In this document: positions 41,192 to 50,519 of the stretch, piece by piece
Layout of the letters: each line of letters begins with the position of its first letter
Position numbering within the stretch: position 1 is the stretch's first letter
Assembly: GCA_934254725.1 (NCBI GenBank)
Contig: CAKQLR010000007.1
Location: 1-51,137 of the forward strand
Direction: 5' to 3'
DNA: 51,137 nucleotides
From: an uncultured Clostridia bacterium
GTDB lineage: Bacteria > Bacillota > Clostridia > Christensenellales > Borkfalkiaceae
Made by a program: the position numbers and the translations under genes
The notes under the pieces: generated by a model
The model's database searches: none
What the model was told of the DNA's origin: nothing
The model's input: the letters and a program-made list of their open reading frames with translations, nothing else

Positions 41192-44100
41192 ATGACAAAA
41201 CATTCAAACTTCAAAGGATTCAAATCCCTTATCACGCTCGCCGTAGTCTTTATGTTTACGGTCGCGCTCGCTTTCACGGTTGCCTGCGGCAATAACGACG
41301 ACTCTTCGTCTTCGTCGAGCTCGTCGAGCAGCAGTTCGACTTCCACGGTAAGCGATTCCCACACCCTTCTCAACGGCAACTTCGAATATTATGCCGAAGG
41401 AGATACGGTGTCCTTCCCCTATAAATCGAGCATAAAATGGACGAACACCCGCGGTTACATCGTAAGTTCGTCTAACAGCGCTCCCTCGTCGTCCGCGACT
41501 TCCGGTATTATCGATACCGAAGAAACCGCTTACGGCAAACTCCTCGAAAAAGACGCGTACTCCGGCACCAAACTCGGAGACCTTCTGAAAAGCGGCGACG
41601 CCGCGTTCAACCCACATTCCCCCTCTTACTTCGGCTACACCGAGAAGGACGCCGACGCACCCGAGGGCAGCAGCGGCGAACGCGTTCTTATGATCCACAA
41701 CCGTATAAAAGATAAGGCTAAACAGGGTACCGCTCAGTATTTCTACACGTCCGGTTCCACTCTTTCTCTTAAAGCCGGCGAATACGGCAAACTTACCGTT
41801 TGGGTAAACACGTTCGGTCTTGACAGCGAAATCGTAACCGAAAACTTCGGCGCGTACGTCAAACTCGTAAACAAAGTAGGTTCTACCGAAGCCGCTCCCG
41901 CCATGGTTAAAAACATCAACACGAACGGCAACTGGGTTAAGATAGAAATGTACCTCGAAACGAACGGGCTTTCCACTTCCAACTACACGTTGTACCTCGG
42001 CTTGGGTTTAGGTTCGGATAAGATTACCGACGAATATGCGGAAGGCTTCGCATTCTTCGACGACGTTACTTTCGAAGTTTACGAAAAAGCCGACGAAATC
42101 GAAGAAAGTAAAACAGTTAAAGACGTAATCGACGGCTTAGCGGCGGAAAACAAAGCGAACGCGTTCGTTACCAAAGGCGGCGTTACTTCCCTTACCGAAA
42201 AAATCGAATTCAACAACAACTTCGCTACGAAGACCGCTCTTGCTACGGCAAACGTAAAGGACGACAAGACCTCTTACACCACTGCTAAATTCGCGCTTTC
42301 TCACGAATACGAAGCGGGCAAGCTCACCGTATCGACTCCCGAAACCGGCTTTAACGACAAAGCGTTCAAAGACGCCGCTCACAAATCTCAGGCGGAAACC
42401 GGTTCTACCGCTTCTTTCGCGACAAAGAGCGCGTTAGGCGCGGGGGCTGTTTTCGAAAACGACGCTAAAACCTTTGCCGATACGGACGAATTCGCTTATT
42501 TCGATTTCACGAACGTAGCGAGCAGCCGTTATATCTATGCAAAAAATATTCTCGTAAAGGCAGACGAAACCGTACTCCTTACGTTCTGGGCGAAAGTAAA
42601 CGTAGAAACCGCTCATAAAACGGCTACAGGTCTTTCTGTAACACTTCTCGACACCGGCATACACCTCTATACTACGGACGATAAAGCGACTTCTACCGAA
42701 TTACTCTCCGCTACCACCGAAACGACTACGGATAACGACGGTTGGAAAATGTACTCCGTACTCATCTCCAACAAGACCAAAACCGTAGACGGCGCGGGTA
42801 AAGAACAAGACGCTTCCGCAGACAGATATTATACTTTGAAGTTCAACTTCGGTCCTACTTCTCTTTCCGACGCACCTACCGCTTTCCCGAAAGGATACGC
42901 TCTTGCAGGCGCGTTCGAAAAGACGGTTCTCGGAGAAGACGCTTCTTCGATATTCTCCGCGAACAGCTCCGTAGAGCTTAAGGGCGAAATCAAGAACACC
43001 GCGAGCGAGACGGACGACAGCTATTCGTTCACCGCGAAAGATTACGAAATCGAAGCGGGTATTCTTTCCGTTCCCACCTCTTCGAGCATAAGCGCTTATT
43101 ACCCCTCTTCCGAAACGGGTATTTTCAATACGAAATCTCTCCCCGCTTCGCTCAATACAATCGAACAAATCAAAAACCTTGAAAAACAAGTCGGCAACAG
43201 CTACGTTCAGGCTCTACTTATAAACGCGAACAACGGTTACTACGCTAAGAAAGCCACTACCGTAGGCGCAAACACTCTTGCTAAAATTACAGTTAAACTC
43301 GCTACCATAAACGGCGCAAAAGCTGTTGTAAGCGTTCTCGACAGAAATAATACTCTTACCGAAGGAAAGGGCTTCGCGGTTGCTTCGCTTAAAGACTTCA
43401 AAGAAGGTCTTGTTGCGGAAAACACCCCCGCGGAAGAAAAGCTTACCAGAACAATCAGCGGTAAGGACGGCAAATGGGTTGAAGTTACCTTCTACGTTGC
43501 TGCAGGCACTAAGGATTTAAGCCTTGGCTTTGAAATCTGGAACGGCGAAAGATATTCCGAAACCGCGGCTACCGGCTACGTTGTAGTTGAGTCCGTCAGC
43601 GTAACCACCGCTTCCTCCGAAACCTTTGAAACCATTAAAGATACATTCAGCAGCGAAAAAGGTTACAACGTAGAAAAAATCAACACGTTCGGTTACACCG
43701 CTACAAGCTACAACAAAGCTAAATACGATAAGGATAAGACCGAAGAAATAGTTACTTCCGAAAACGAAAACGGCGAAAAGGAAAACGTTTACACGACGTA
43801 TGAAGGTCTCGGCTTGGTTCTTGAAGCTACCAATTCCGACGGCGACATAGTTCTTTATACAAACTTCCTTGCAACCGATTTCGAGGACAAGGTATTCGTT
43901 GAAGTTACGGATAGCAGCGATACTTCCGATACGAGCAGCTCTTCCTCTTCGTCCTCGTCCGACGGCGACGAACTTCCCGGCGAAGTTCAGTGGCTTGCAA
44001 TTTCCTCCATCATTATAGCGGCAGTGCTTATAGTTGCTCTCGTTGCAATCGTTGTAAGATACTTCGTTAAGAAGTCCGCGGCTAAACGCGTTAAGACTGT

Positions 44101-44443
44101 TTCTTACTACGATACCGAAGCAAGAGAAAGAACTAACAGAAAGATTTCCGCGAATAAGGCTAAAGCTGCAGCAGAGGGAACCGATGACGAAGCTGAAGAA
44201 TATGACTATGACGAAGCAAACAGCATAGAAGAAACAGCCGAGGAAACGGAAGAAACAACTGAAGAAACAGAGGCAACCGAAGAAGCCGAAGCTGCAACCG
44301 AAGAGACTGCAGAACCTGCAGAGGAAACGACCGAAACGGCTGAAGAAACTACGGAAACCGCTGAAACAACCGAAACCGAGACTACAGAAACTACCGAAAC
44401 AACGGCAGCTCCTGCAGAGGAAGAAAAGAAAGACAACGAGTAA
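41192..44443 (+). CDS. Large surface protein: lipoprotein signal, C-terminal membrane helix and Glu/Thr tail
   Basis: 1083 residues. The N-terminus is a lipoprotein signal (AFTVAC at ~27-32), then a poly-Ser linker. The body (~60-900) is beta-rich, with NGNFEYY and further jelly-roll-like stretches, like several carbohydrate-binding or galactose-binding modules; no catalytic residue is recognised. At ~931-955 is a strong membrane helix (WLAISSIIIAAVLIVALVAIVV) followed by a basic stop (RYFVKKSAAKR) and a ~110-residue cytoplasmic tail, rich in Glu and Thr (EETEETTEETE). So the protein would be held at both ends in the membrane, with most of it outside. It is transcribed from its own strong promoter and closed by a good terminator. 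Codon use is rich in AAC, TTC and CTC, as in highly expressed genes. Confidence 0.7.
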   Translation: MTKHSNFKGFKSLITLAVVFMFTVALAFTVACGNNDDSSSSSSSSSSSSTSTVSDSHTLLNGNFEYYAEGDTVSFPYKSSIKWTNTRGYIVSSSNSAPSSSATSGIIDTEETAYGKLLEKDAYSGTKLGDLLKSGDAAFNPHSPSYFGYTEKDADAPEGSSGERVLMIHNRIKDKAKQGTAQYFYTSGSTLSLKAGEYGKLTVWVNTFGLDSEIVTENFGAYVKLVNKVGSTEAAPAMVKNINTNGNWVKIEMYLETNGLSTSNYTLYLGLGLGSDKITDEYAEGFAFFDDVTFEVYEKADEIEESKTVKDVIDGLAAENKANAFVTKGGVTSLTEKIEFNNNFATKTALATANVKDDKTSYTTAKFALSHEYEAGKLTVSTPETGFNDKAFKDAAHKSQAETGSTASFATKSALGAGAVFENDAKTFADTDEFAYFDFTNVASSRYIYAKNILVKADETVLLTFWAKVNVETAHKTATGLSVTLLDTGIHLYTTDDKATSTELLSATTETTTDNDGWKMYSVLISNKTKTVDGAGKEQDASADRYYTLKFNFGPTSLSDAPTAFPKGYALAGAFEKTVLGEDASSIFSANSSVELKGEIKNTASETDDSYSFTAKDYEIEAGILSVPTSSSISAYYPSSETGIFNTKSLPASLNTIEQIKNLEKQVGNSYVQALLINANNGYYAKKATTVGANTLAKITVKLATINGAKAVVSVLDRNNTLTEGKGFAVASLKDFKEGLVAENTPAEEKLTRTISGKDGKWVEVTFYVAAGTKDLSLGFEIWNGERYSETAATGYVVVESVSVTTASSETFETIKDTFSSEKGYNVEKINTFGYTATSYNKAKYDKDKTEEIVTSENENGEKENVYTTYEGLGLVLEATNSDGDIVLYTNFLATDFEDKVFVEVTDSSDTSDTSSSSSSSSSDGDELPGEVQWLAISSIIIAAVLIVALVAIVVRYFVKKSAAKRVKTVSYYDTEARERTNRKISANKAKAAAEGTDDEAEEYDYDEANSIEETAEETEETTEETEATEEAEAATEETAEPAEETTETAEETTETAETTETETTETTETTAAPAEEEKKDNE

Positions 44444-44463
44444 TCCGAATTACTTAAACAAAC

Positions 44464-44496
44464 AACGCCCGACCTTTTTGGTCGGGCGTTACTTTT
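44464..44496 (+). terminator. Terminator of the large surface protein gene
   Basis: AACGCCCGACC (44464-44474) pairs with GGTCGGGCGTT (44480-44490), then a T-rich tail. Confidence 0.9.
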
Positions 44497-44499
44497 TGC

Positions 44500-45084
44500 A
44501 TAAAATATCTATTGGGGAAAAAACTTTCGGCAGGCGCGTTTTTAACAGCAGCTTGCCTTTTTTTATAAAACGGAGTGGAAAAAAGGTGCTTTCGGGTGCT
44601 CACTAGAGGTTGCGGAAAAGGGTTAAAAGACGCATTTCCGATAGTTAGAATACATTTTGAAAGAAACCATGTGCGAAAGAGGGTGTTTTCTGCTTTGAAA
44701 AGCTTGGGAACTTCCGCTTTTATATTACTTTGTGTGCGGAAGTAAGCACTATTCCGTTTTACAAATCGGATACATTTTTGCGCTACAACTTATTTTTGGC
44801 AATATTGTGAGTGGAGATTAACAACTGTTTTGCGCCAATAAACTCGGAGCTTACCCGCAGTGGTACACTGCGTTTGCGCCACAAAAAAGGAGCGGAAATT
44901 ATTCCGCTCCAATTCATTTGTAACTATTTTTATATGACTATGTGTGCGGCAGTTAGCAACTATTCCATTTCACATACTCGAATACATGTTGGCACCACAA
45001 CTTATTTTTGATAATATCGAGAGCGGAGATTAGCATCTATTCCGCTTCACAAAACTCTGATACATAACCGTGGCGTTTGCGCCA
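44500..45084. repeat. Intergenic repeat patch 2
   Basis: No gene. It has at least three degenerate copies of TTAGCA-x-CTATTCCgcTTCACA...CTCGGATACAT around 44735-44775, 44945-44985 and 45027-45065, the GGCGTTTGCGCCAC core at 45072-45085, and CTTACCCGCAGTGGTACACT (44850-44869). The same units occur inverted at 37260-37515. Confidence 0.6.
44883..44910 (-). terminator. Terminator of the pot operon
   Basis: GGAGCGGAA (44889-44897) pairs with TTCCGCTCC (44902-44910); the - strand continues TTTTTT. It is 175 bp after potD, inside the repeat patch. Confidence 0.75.
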
Positions 45085-46632
45085 CTAGGCTATGCGCTTG
45101 TAACCTTTGGGCGCTTTTCTTGCGGGCAAACCGCTTATAATCAACTTGTAAGCGATGAATAACCCCACAAGCAGAATTGCCGAGACGCCGATAATTATGA
45201 CGTGCAGAGTGATGTTATCCGCTTTAACACGCACCCACATGGAGTTTATGCGTTCGTTTGCTTCATCGTCAAAGTACTGCATCATAGCGCACCTTGCGGT
45301 TACGTCTTCGGGCGGGTATTGGCATTCAAGCTGTCTGCCGCCGTTTTCTTCGTCTATATAAACCAAAGCTTTTTCGCCGTTTATTTCGCCGAAGAAATAC
45401 GTCAAATCTATAGCCTTTGCACCCTCGGTGCCTTCGGGAACGCAGTAATCGGAAGTCTTTATTCTCTCAAAAACTTCCTCGCCGCCGATAGCGGAAGTGT
45501 AACCTATAAAGTCCATATTTCTGCAAGCGTTCTCGGGCATCGAAATATAATCGAGAAACGCGGTTGCAAGCTCTTCGTTCGCACCCTTGGGCATAACCCA
45601 ACCGTCGAACCAGATGTTGCTGCCTTCCTTAGGTACGGCATAGTTAAGATAAACGGGGGAGTCCTCAGGCTCTTCCGCCTGATCCATCGCGTAAACGGCG
45701 TCGCCGCTCCAGGCGAAGTTAAGGTAAATTTTACCCGTAATCATATCGTCCTTGCCGCTGTCGACTTCGAGCGCGTACGCGCTTTCTTTTGCCTGTTTAA
45801 GCAGAACTTCCACTTTGTCTACGGTTTCTTTATCCGTCTTGTTAAATACGTTTGCAAGGTAATCGGAGTAATCGTTTCCCGAAAGCATTCCGGAGAGAAA
45901 AGCCTCGTTTTTCGCACGTAATTCGTCAATATTCGCAAGAGCAAGCCCTAAGAAATACGTGTCGCGAATGCTGTCCTTTATAGTGAATTTGTTGTTGAAT
46001 TTTTCGTTCAGAACCACTTCCCACGTGGAAGCTTCCTCTTCGGTTACGAACTCGGGATTATAGACGAAACCCATCGTGCCCCACATATAGGGGACGGAAT
46101 ATTCTGACCATTTGTACTCGGTTTTGCCGTCGGGAGTAACGTGCTTTTCGTCGAAAAGCCGTTTTATGTACGGGGAAACGTACTCGGTGTAATTCGGCAT
46201 ATCCTTTTCGGAGTTAGTGAACTTCTGAAGCATTCCCTCGGCAATCATCTTCTGAATCATATAGTCGGAAGGGCATACTATATCGTAAGAACCGGGGTTG
46301 ATTTTCATATTGTTATACAGTATTTCCGGCGTGCCGAAAGTGGAGTATTCGACGCGCACTTTCTTACCCGTTTTTTCGGAATACCAGTCTGCGAATTCGT
46401 CGTACATATACTTGGTGACGACTTCTTCGTCAGCTTCCTCTCCGTCGGTTTCTTCAGGGGATGCCTCCGCATCCTCGCCTTCTTCATCTTCCGTATCGGG
46501 GCCGCAGATATAATCTTCGCAGTTGCTTATGCGGAGAACAAGCTCTTCTTCCTCACTCGAACACGCGGCGAGGGGCAGAACGTTGACCGCAAAAAGAATG
46601 AGACAAACTAAAGAAATAAGTTTCTTTTTCAT
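45085..46632 (-). CDS. potD: Polyamine ABC transporter substrate-binding protein PotD, with C-terminal membrane helix
   Basis: 515 residues. It binds spermidine/putrescine outside the cell for PotABC. The lipobox is LAAC at ~21-24. Then comes an acidic low-complexity insertion (~47-71, E/D-rich) before the normal PotD fold (KYMYDEFADWYSEKTGKKVRVEYSTFGTPEILYN; SVPYMWGTMGFVYN; NLNFAWSGDAVYAMDQAE-like; FDGWVMPKGANEELATAFLDYI). The last ~42 residues include a membrane helix (VIIIGVSAILLVGLFIAYKLII) with a basic tail, which normal PotD (~350 aa) lacks. It is the last gene of the operon; it begins 4 bp inside potC. Confidence 0.85.
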   Translation of the reverse strand: MKKKLISLVCLILFAVNVLPLAACSSEEEELVLRISNCEDYICGPDTEDEEGEDAEASPEETDGEEADEEVVTKYMYDEFADWYSEKTGKKVRVEYSTFGTPEILYNNMKINPGSYDIVCPSDYMIQKMIAEGMLQKFTNSEKDMPNYTEYVSPYIKRLFDEKHVTPDGKTEYKWSEYSVPYMWGTMGFVYNPEFVTEEEASTWEVVLNEKFNNKFTIKDSIRDTYFLGLALANIDELRAKNEAFLSGMLSGNDYSDYLANVFNKTDKETVDKVEVLLKQAKESAYALEVDSGKDDMITGKIYLNFAWSGDAVYAMDQAEEPEDSPVYLNYAVPKEGSNIWFDGWVMPKGANEELATAFLDYISMPENACRNMDFIGYTSAIGGEEVFERIKTSDYCVPEGTEGAKAIDLTYFFGEINGEKALVYIDEENGGRQLECQYPPEDVTARCAMMQYFDDEANERINSMWVRVKADNITLHVIIIGVSAILLVGLFIAYKLIISGLPARKAPKGYKRIA

Positions 46633-47423
46633 TTACGCGCAGCCTCCTTTTTCTTTAATACGTTCATAAGAACGGCGATAACGACTATCACAAGGAATAT
46701 AATTGTGGATAACGCCCTTAGCCCGGGGAGAGCCGAATGCACGGGAACCTTTACCGCGTTGTAAACGTAGGTGGAAATGGTGTTGAACATTTCGGGTTTT
46801 GTAAACGCGGTTACTATATAATCGTCGAGAGACAGGGTTACCGATAACATAAACCCTGAAAGCATTCCGGGCAATATTTCGGGGAAAACTACCGTGAATA
46901 ACGCTTTTGCGGGGGACGCGCCGAGGTCGAGAGCCGCTTCGTAAATATTCTGATCCATTTGTTTAAGCCTCGGCATAACCGATAAAATCACGAACGGAGC
47001 CGTTATTACGACGTGCCCGACTACAAGCGAGAACATTGTTTTGTTGAAAAAAGTAAATACCATTGCAAACAGCAAAGCAAGGGACAGAGCCGTTACTATT
47101 TCCGCGTTTACAACGGGGATATTGTTGACCGCGCTGAGTACTTTTGCCGCGCGCTTTTTGGAATAGAAAATACCTATAGCACCGAGCGTACCGAGTATTG
47201 TGGATAAAACGGAGCACCCGCCTGCAAGCAGTACGGTGTCGCGTACTATTTTCATTATGCGTTCGTCTGCAAAAAGCTTTCTGTAAAGCTCGAAGGAGAA
47301 GCCATTCCATTGCCCGATTGCCAGGGTATCCGTAAACGAGAACAGAACAAGCACGAATATAGGCGTGTAAACGAACAGCATCACCAGCGCAAGAAGTATA
47401 TATGAAAGAACTTTTTTTACCAT
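46629..47423 (-). CDS. potC: Polyamine ABC transporter permease PotC
   Basis: 264 residues, six membrane helices. One of two permeases of the polyamine importer. The EAA loop is ALDLGASPAKALFTVVFPEILPG, which docks on PotA. It begins 7 bp inside potB and ends 4 bp inside potD, so the genes are tightly coupled. Confidence 0.93.
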   Translation of the reverse strand: MVKKVLSYILLALVMLFVYTPIFVLVLFSFTDTLAIGQWNGFSFELYRKLFADERIMKIVRDTVLLAGGCSVLSTILGTLGAIGIFYSKKRAAKVLSAVNNIPVVNAEIVTALSLALLFAMVFTFFNKTMFSLVVGHVVITAPFVILSVMPRLKQMDQNIYEAALDLGASPAKALFTVVFPEILPGMLSGFMLSVTLSLDDYIVTAFTKPEMFNTISTYVYNAVKVPVHSALPGLRALSTIIFLVIVVIAVLMNVLKKKEAARK

Positions 47424-48211
47424 AATCCCGCACCTCTTTCGTTTTTCTCTTCTTTAAATCCGCCCGTAAGCCAGGTAAAAAGAAGCATTACCGCAAGCAA
47501 CAGCATGGATATCGCCGCACCCATGTTCCAGTTGCTCTGCATAAAGTAGTTTTCTATAAGCTTGCCGAGTATGGTGACCTGAGATCTGCCGAGTATATCG
47601 CTTATAACGTAGTTAGTCATGGTGGGCATGAAAACCATAGTAATGCCGGAAATCACGCCGGGCATAGACAGAGGAATAACTACTCTTACAAGCGTCTGGA
47701 AGCTGTTCGCGCCGAGGTCGGTGGAAGCTTCTATAACCGATTTATCAAGCTTGATAAGCGTCGTATACAGCGGAAGTATCATGAACGGCAGGAAATCGTA
47801 AACCATTCCGATAACCGTATTCAGATACGGAGATTTATCGAGAAGATTTATCAGCGATAAAAATTCCTTGAGCGCGTTAAGGCGCATTACGAAGTTTATC
47901 CACATGGGCAGGATAAACAATAAAAGCAGCGTTTGTGTGTGTTTTAGGCCACTTCTTGCTAAAATGTATGCCACAGGGTAGCCGAGAAGAAGGCATATCG
48001 CGGTGGTTACTATCGCCGTGGAAAGCGATGTGAGTATAGCGGAGAGGGTGGTAGTGTCCGAAAAGATTTTGCCGAAGTTGTTCAACGTGAAGGAGTTGTT
48101 CGCGTCGGTGAATGCGTAAAAAAGCATTATGAATATCGGACATATCACGAACAGCGCAAGAAAGAGCGCGTACGGTATACACAGATTTTTTCTTGCAAAA
48201 CGCAATTTCAT
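47417..48211 (-). CDS. potB: Polyamine ABC transporter permease PotB
   Basis: 264 residues, six membrane helices. Partner permease of PotC. EAA loop: ASTDLGANSFQTLVRVVIPLSMPG. It starts 4 bp inside potA (ATGA). Confidence 0.93.
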   Translation of the reverse strand: MKLRFARKNLCIPYALFLALFVICPIFIMLFYAFTDANNSFTLNNFGKIFSDTTTLSAILTSLSTAIVTTAICLLLGYPVAYILARSGLKHTQTLLLLFILPMWINFVMRLNALKEFLSLINLLDKSPYLNTVIGMVYDFLPFMILPLYTTLIKLDKSVIEASTDLGANSFQTLVRVVIPLSMPGVISGITMVFMPTMTNYVISDILGRSQVTILGKLIENYFMQSNWNMGAAISMLLLAVMLLFTWLTGGFKEEKNERGAGLW

Positions 48212-49713
48212 CTTCTCGCTCCTTCCGAAACTTTAAGGGTAAGCTTGATTTTATCCTTGGGGATTTTAACGCTTACTCTGTCGTTTTCGTTCCAAACGTA
48301 TTCGGTATCAACAACGAAGTCCTCTTCGGATTCGTCCGTTCTTATAATAACCTGATAGTGGTCGCCCTTGTAAATAATGGAGACTATGGAGCCGCAAGCG
48401 TCGCCGTCCTCATCGTTGTCTATTATCTCTACGTCTTTAAGACCTACTTCAACCGTAACGTCAACGTCCGTCAGGTCGGTCTTTTCGCCGTTCTCAAGAA
48501 CAAGGTAGCCTTCTTCGTCAAGTTTGGAACCGGGGTAGAGCTGCGTAACGTCGCATTCGAACTCGCCGTCGGCAAAGCACACGGTGTTCTTCTTTGTGAT
48601 GTACCCGTCGTATTTGTTGGAAACGAATTCCTTTGCCATAATGTGGATATCTTCCGGCTTGATGTAAATGCTTGCGCGTTCGCCTGCTTTACGCTCCTGA
48701 GTGTCCTGAATGATAATCTCCGTTTTTCCTACGATAAACGTCATTTCGTAGTGAACGCCCTTGAAAATAGAGGAGGAAATTACGCCGTCAACCTGACCCT
48801 TGCCTTCGTCCATAAGGAACACGTCCTCGGGGCGGACTACTACGTCCACCTTTTCGTTCAGCGGGAAATCGTCCACGCAGTCGAAAACATGGTTTATGAA
48901 CTTAACCTTTTTGTCTCCCGTCATTGTTCCGGAACAGATATTGCTTTCGCCGATAAAGTCCGCAACGAACGCGTTCTTAGGCTCGTTGTAAATATCCTTG
49001 GGCGTGCCTATCTGCTGAATGGTTCCGTCCTTCATAACGACGATGGTGTCGCTCATCGTAAGAGCTTCTTCCTGGTCGTGCGTAACGTATATAAAGGTTA
49101 TGCCGAGTTTTTTGTGCATTTCTTTAAGCTCTATCTGCATATCCTTTCTCATCTTAAGGTCGAGCGCGCCGAGGGGTTCGTCCAGAAGAAGTATTTCCGG
49201 CTCGTTTACTATAGCCCTCGCGATGGCTACTCTCTGTTGCTGACCGCCCGAAAGAGTGGTGACGTCGCGCTTTTCGAATTCTTCAAGGTCAACCATCTTT
49301 AACGCCTTGGATACTTTTGCCGCTATTTCGGCTTTGGAAAGCTTTTCTTTTCTCGTTTTGCGGTTGCCGTTTTCGTCTTCATAGACCGCGTTGACGCGTT
49401 TAAGCTTCAATCCGTAGGCGATATTGTCGAATACGTTCAGGTGGGGGAACAGAGCATAACGCTGAAATACCGTGTTTACGGGTCTTTCGTAAGGGGGTAT
49501 CTTGGTTATGTCTTTTCCGTTTAAAAGAATGGTGCCGGAGGACGGAACTTCAAACCCAGCAATCATACGCAAGGTGGTCGTTTTTCCGCAACCCGATGGG
49601 CCGAGAAAGGTTATGAACTCGCCTTTTTTAACGTATAAGTCAATGTTGTCAACGGCAAGGGTTTCGTCGTACTCTCTCGATACGCCTTTCAATTCGATGA
49701 TCTTTTCGTCCAT
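48208..49713 (-). CDS. potA: Polyamine ABC transporter ATPase PotA, extended
   Basis: 501 residues (PotA is usually ~370). It powers polyamine uptake. Walker A GPSGCGKT (38-45), Q-loop VFQRYALFP, signature LSGGQQQR (~154-161), Walker B ILLLDEP (174-180), H-loop VTHDQEEAL. Extra parts: a short charged insert at ~107-125 (YEDENGNRKTRKEK) and a long C-terminal region (~240-501), which has at least one TOBE-type domain and then additional beta-rich sequence. ATG 49713 follows AAAGGAG. It is the first gene of the pot operon, downstream of the XRE-cupin regulator gene. Confidence 0.93.
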   Translation of the reverse strand: MDEKIIELKGVSREYDETLAVDNIDLYVKKGEFITFLGPSGCGKTTTLRMIAGFEVPSSGTILLNGKDITKIPPYERPVNTVFQRYALFPHLNVFDNIAYGLKLKRVNAVYEDENGNRKTRKEKLSKAEIAAKVSKALKMVDLEEFEKRDVTTLSGGQQQRVAIARAIVNEPEILLLDEPLGALDLKMRKDMQIELKEMHKKLGITFIYVTHDQEEALTMSDTIVVMKDGTIQQIGTPKDIYNEPKNAFVADFIGESNICSGTMTGDKKVKFINHVFDCVDDFPLNEKVDVVVRPEDVFLMDEGKGQVDGVISSSIFKGVHYEMTFIVGKTEIIIQDTQERKAGERASIYIKPEDIHIMAKEFVSNKYDGYITKKNTVCFADGEFECDVTQLYPGSKLDEEGYLVLENGEKTDLTDVDVTVEVGLKDVEIIDNDEDGDACGSIVSIIYKGDHYQVIIRTDESEEDFVVDTEYVWNENDRVSVKIPKDKIKLTLKVSEGARR

Positions 49714-49887
49714 TTTTTCTCCTTTATAGTAACGGTTTAATCCGATTTCCGTGAGTATGTTTCATCTTAAAAACCGTTTTATCCTTAAATGTAAATGTTG
49801 CGCAATAAAGGGTTTTATGCGCGATATAGAGGGGTTTTGCTGTCCGCGCCGCTCGGCCCATGTTGAACCGCGGCCGGCTTAGGTCGC
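49714..49887. other. Gap between the regulator and potA
   Basis: 174 bp. No clear sigma-A promoter or terminator; the pot operon may therefore be transcribed together with the regulator gene or use a weak promoter here. Confidence 0.4.
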
Positions 49888-50421
49888 TTAAAAATTCGGG
49901 GGAGATGAAATCCACAGGAATTTCGCTGGGCGTTGCTTGTTGTTTTTTATGTAATGAATTCTGTCCGCAACGTAGTAAAAGCTTTCGCCCTTTTTACAAA
50001 CGTAGCTGTTTTTGCCGAGAACTATTTCGATTTCTCCCGAAAGTACAAAGCCGAATTCTTCCCCCTCGTGAGGCATATCCTTGGGCGTTTCCTTCATGGG
50101 GTTGAGGTCAATCATAATCGGCTCCATATTGTTCTTCTGAGCGTTCGGAACAAGCCAGTTAAGCGTGCTTTCCTCGGAAACCTTTTCAATAAAATCTTCG
50201 CTCGTAAAAACTATTTTGGTTTGTTCTTCGTCCGCGAAAAAGGTTTTTAAATCCGTGCCGAGGGCGGAGAGTATATCCACAAGCGTGGTAATCGACGGGC
50301 TTGTATAGTCGTTTTCAAGCTGAGATATGTAACCTTTCGTCAGCTCGCACCTGTCGGCAAGCTCGCTTTGTGTCAGGTTGCACAGCATTCGTAGTCGTTT
50401 GATTTTCTTTCCTATTTTCAT
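49888..50421 (-). CDS. XRE-cupin transcriptional regulator (PuuR-like)
   Basis: 177 residues. The N-terminal ~60 residues are an XRE-type helix-turn-helix (IKRLRMLCNLTQSELADRCELTKGYISQLENDYTSPSI). The C-terminal ~75-177 is a cupin (GEEFGFVLSGEIEIVLGKNSYVCKKGESFYY...HYIKN) that likely binds a small ligand. This XRE-cupin layout is that of PuuR-type polyamine regulators, and the next four genes are the polyamine importer, so polyamines are the natural ligand. A palindromic candidate operator lies in its leader (50462-50478). ATG 50421 has AAATATT before it, a weak site. Confidence 0.9.
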   Translation of the reverse strand: MKIGKKIKRLRMLCNLTQSELADRCELTKGYISQLENDYTSPSITTLVDILSALGTDLKTFFADEEQTKIVFTSEDFIEKVSEESTLNWLVPNAQKNNMEPIMIDLNPMKETPKDMPHEGEEFGFVLSGEIEIVLGKNSYVCKKGESFYYVADRIHYIKNNKQRPAKFLWISSPPNF

Positions 50422-50461
50422 AATATTTCCGTTTTCTAAGTTTAAAAATTGTAAGCCAAAA

Positions 50462-50478
50462 GTTTAGCAAAACTAAAC
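50462..50478. promoter_or_regulatory. Palindromic candidate operator for the XRE-cupin regulator
   Basis: GTTTAG-CAAAA-CTAAAC: two perfect 6-bp arms with a 5-nt gap, just after the -10 element. This is the place for an autoregulatory site. Confidence 0.55.
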
Positions 50479-50489
50479 CAACGAGAAAG

Positions 50490-50519
50490 ATTATATAAAA
50501 AACGTCCCCCCCGTGTCAA
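50490..50519 (-). promoter_or_regulatory. Promoter of the XRE-cupin / pot genes
   Basis: On the - strand TTGACA (50514-50519), 18-bp spacer with a G-run, TATAAT (50490-50495). Confidence 0.8.

Noticed and set aside
44811..45011. 66-residue + strand ORF in the repeat patch
   Set aside because: It is made of repeat sequence, with no ribosome site or family motif.
48193..49302. 369-residue + strand ORF opposite potA
   Set aside because: Antisense shadow of potA; biased composition.
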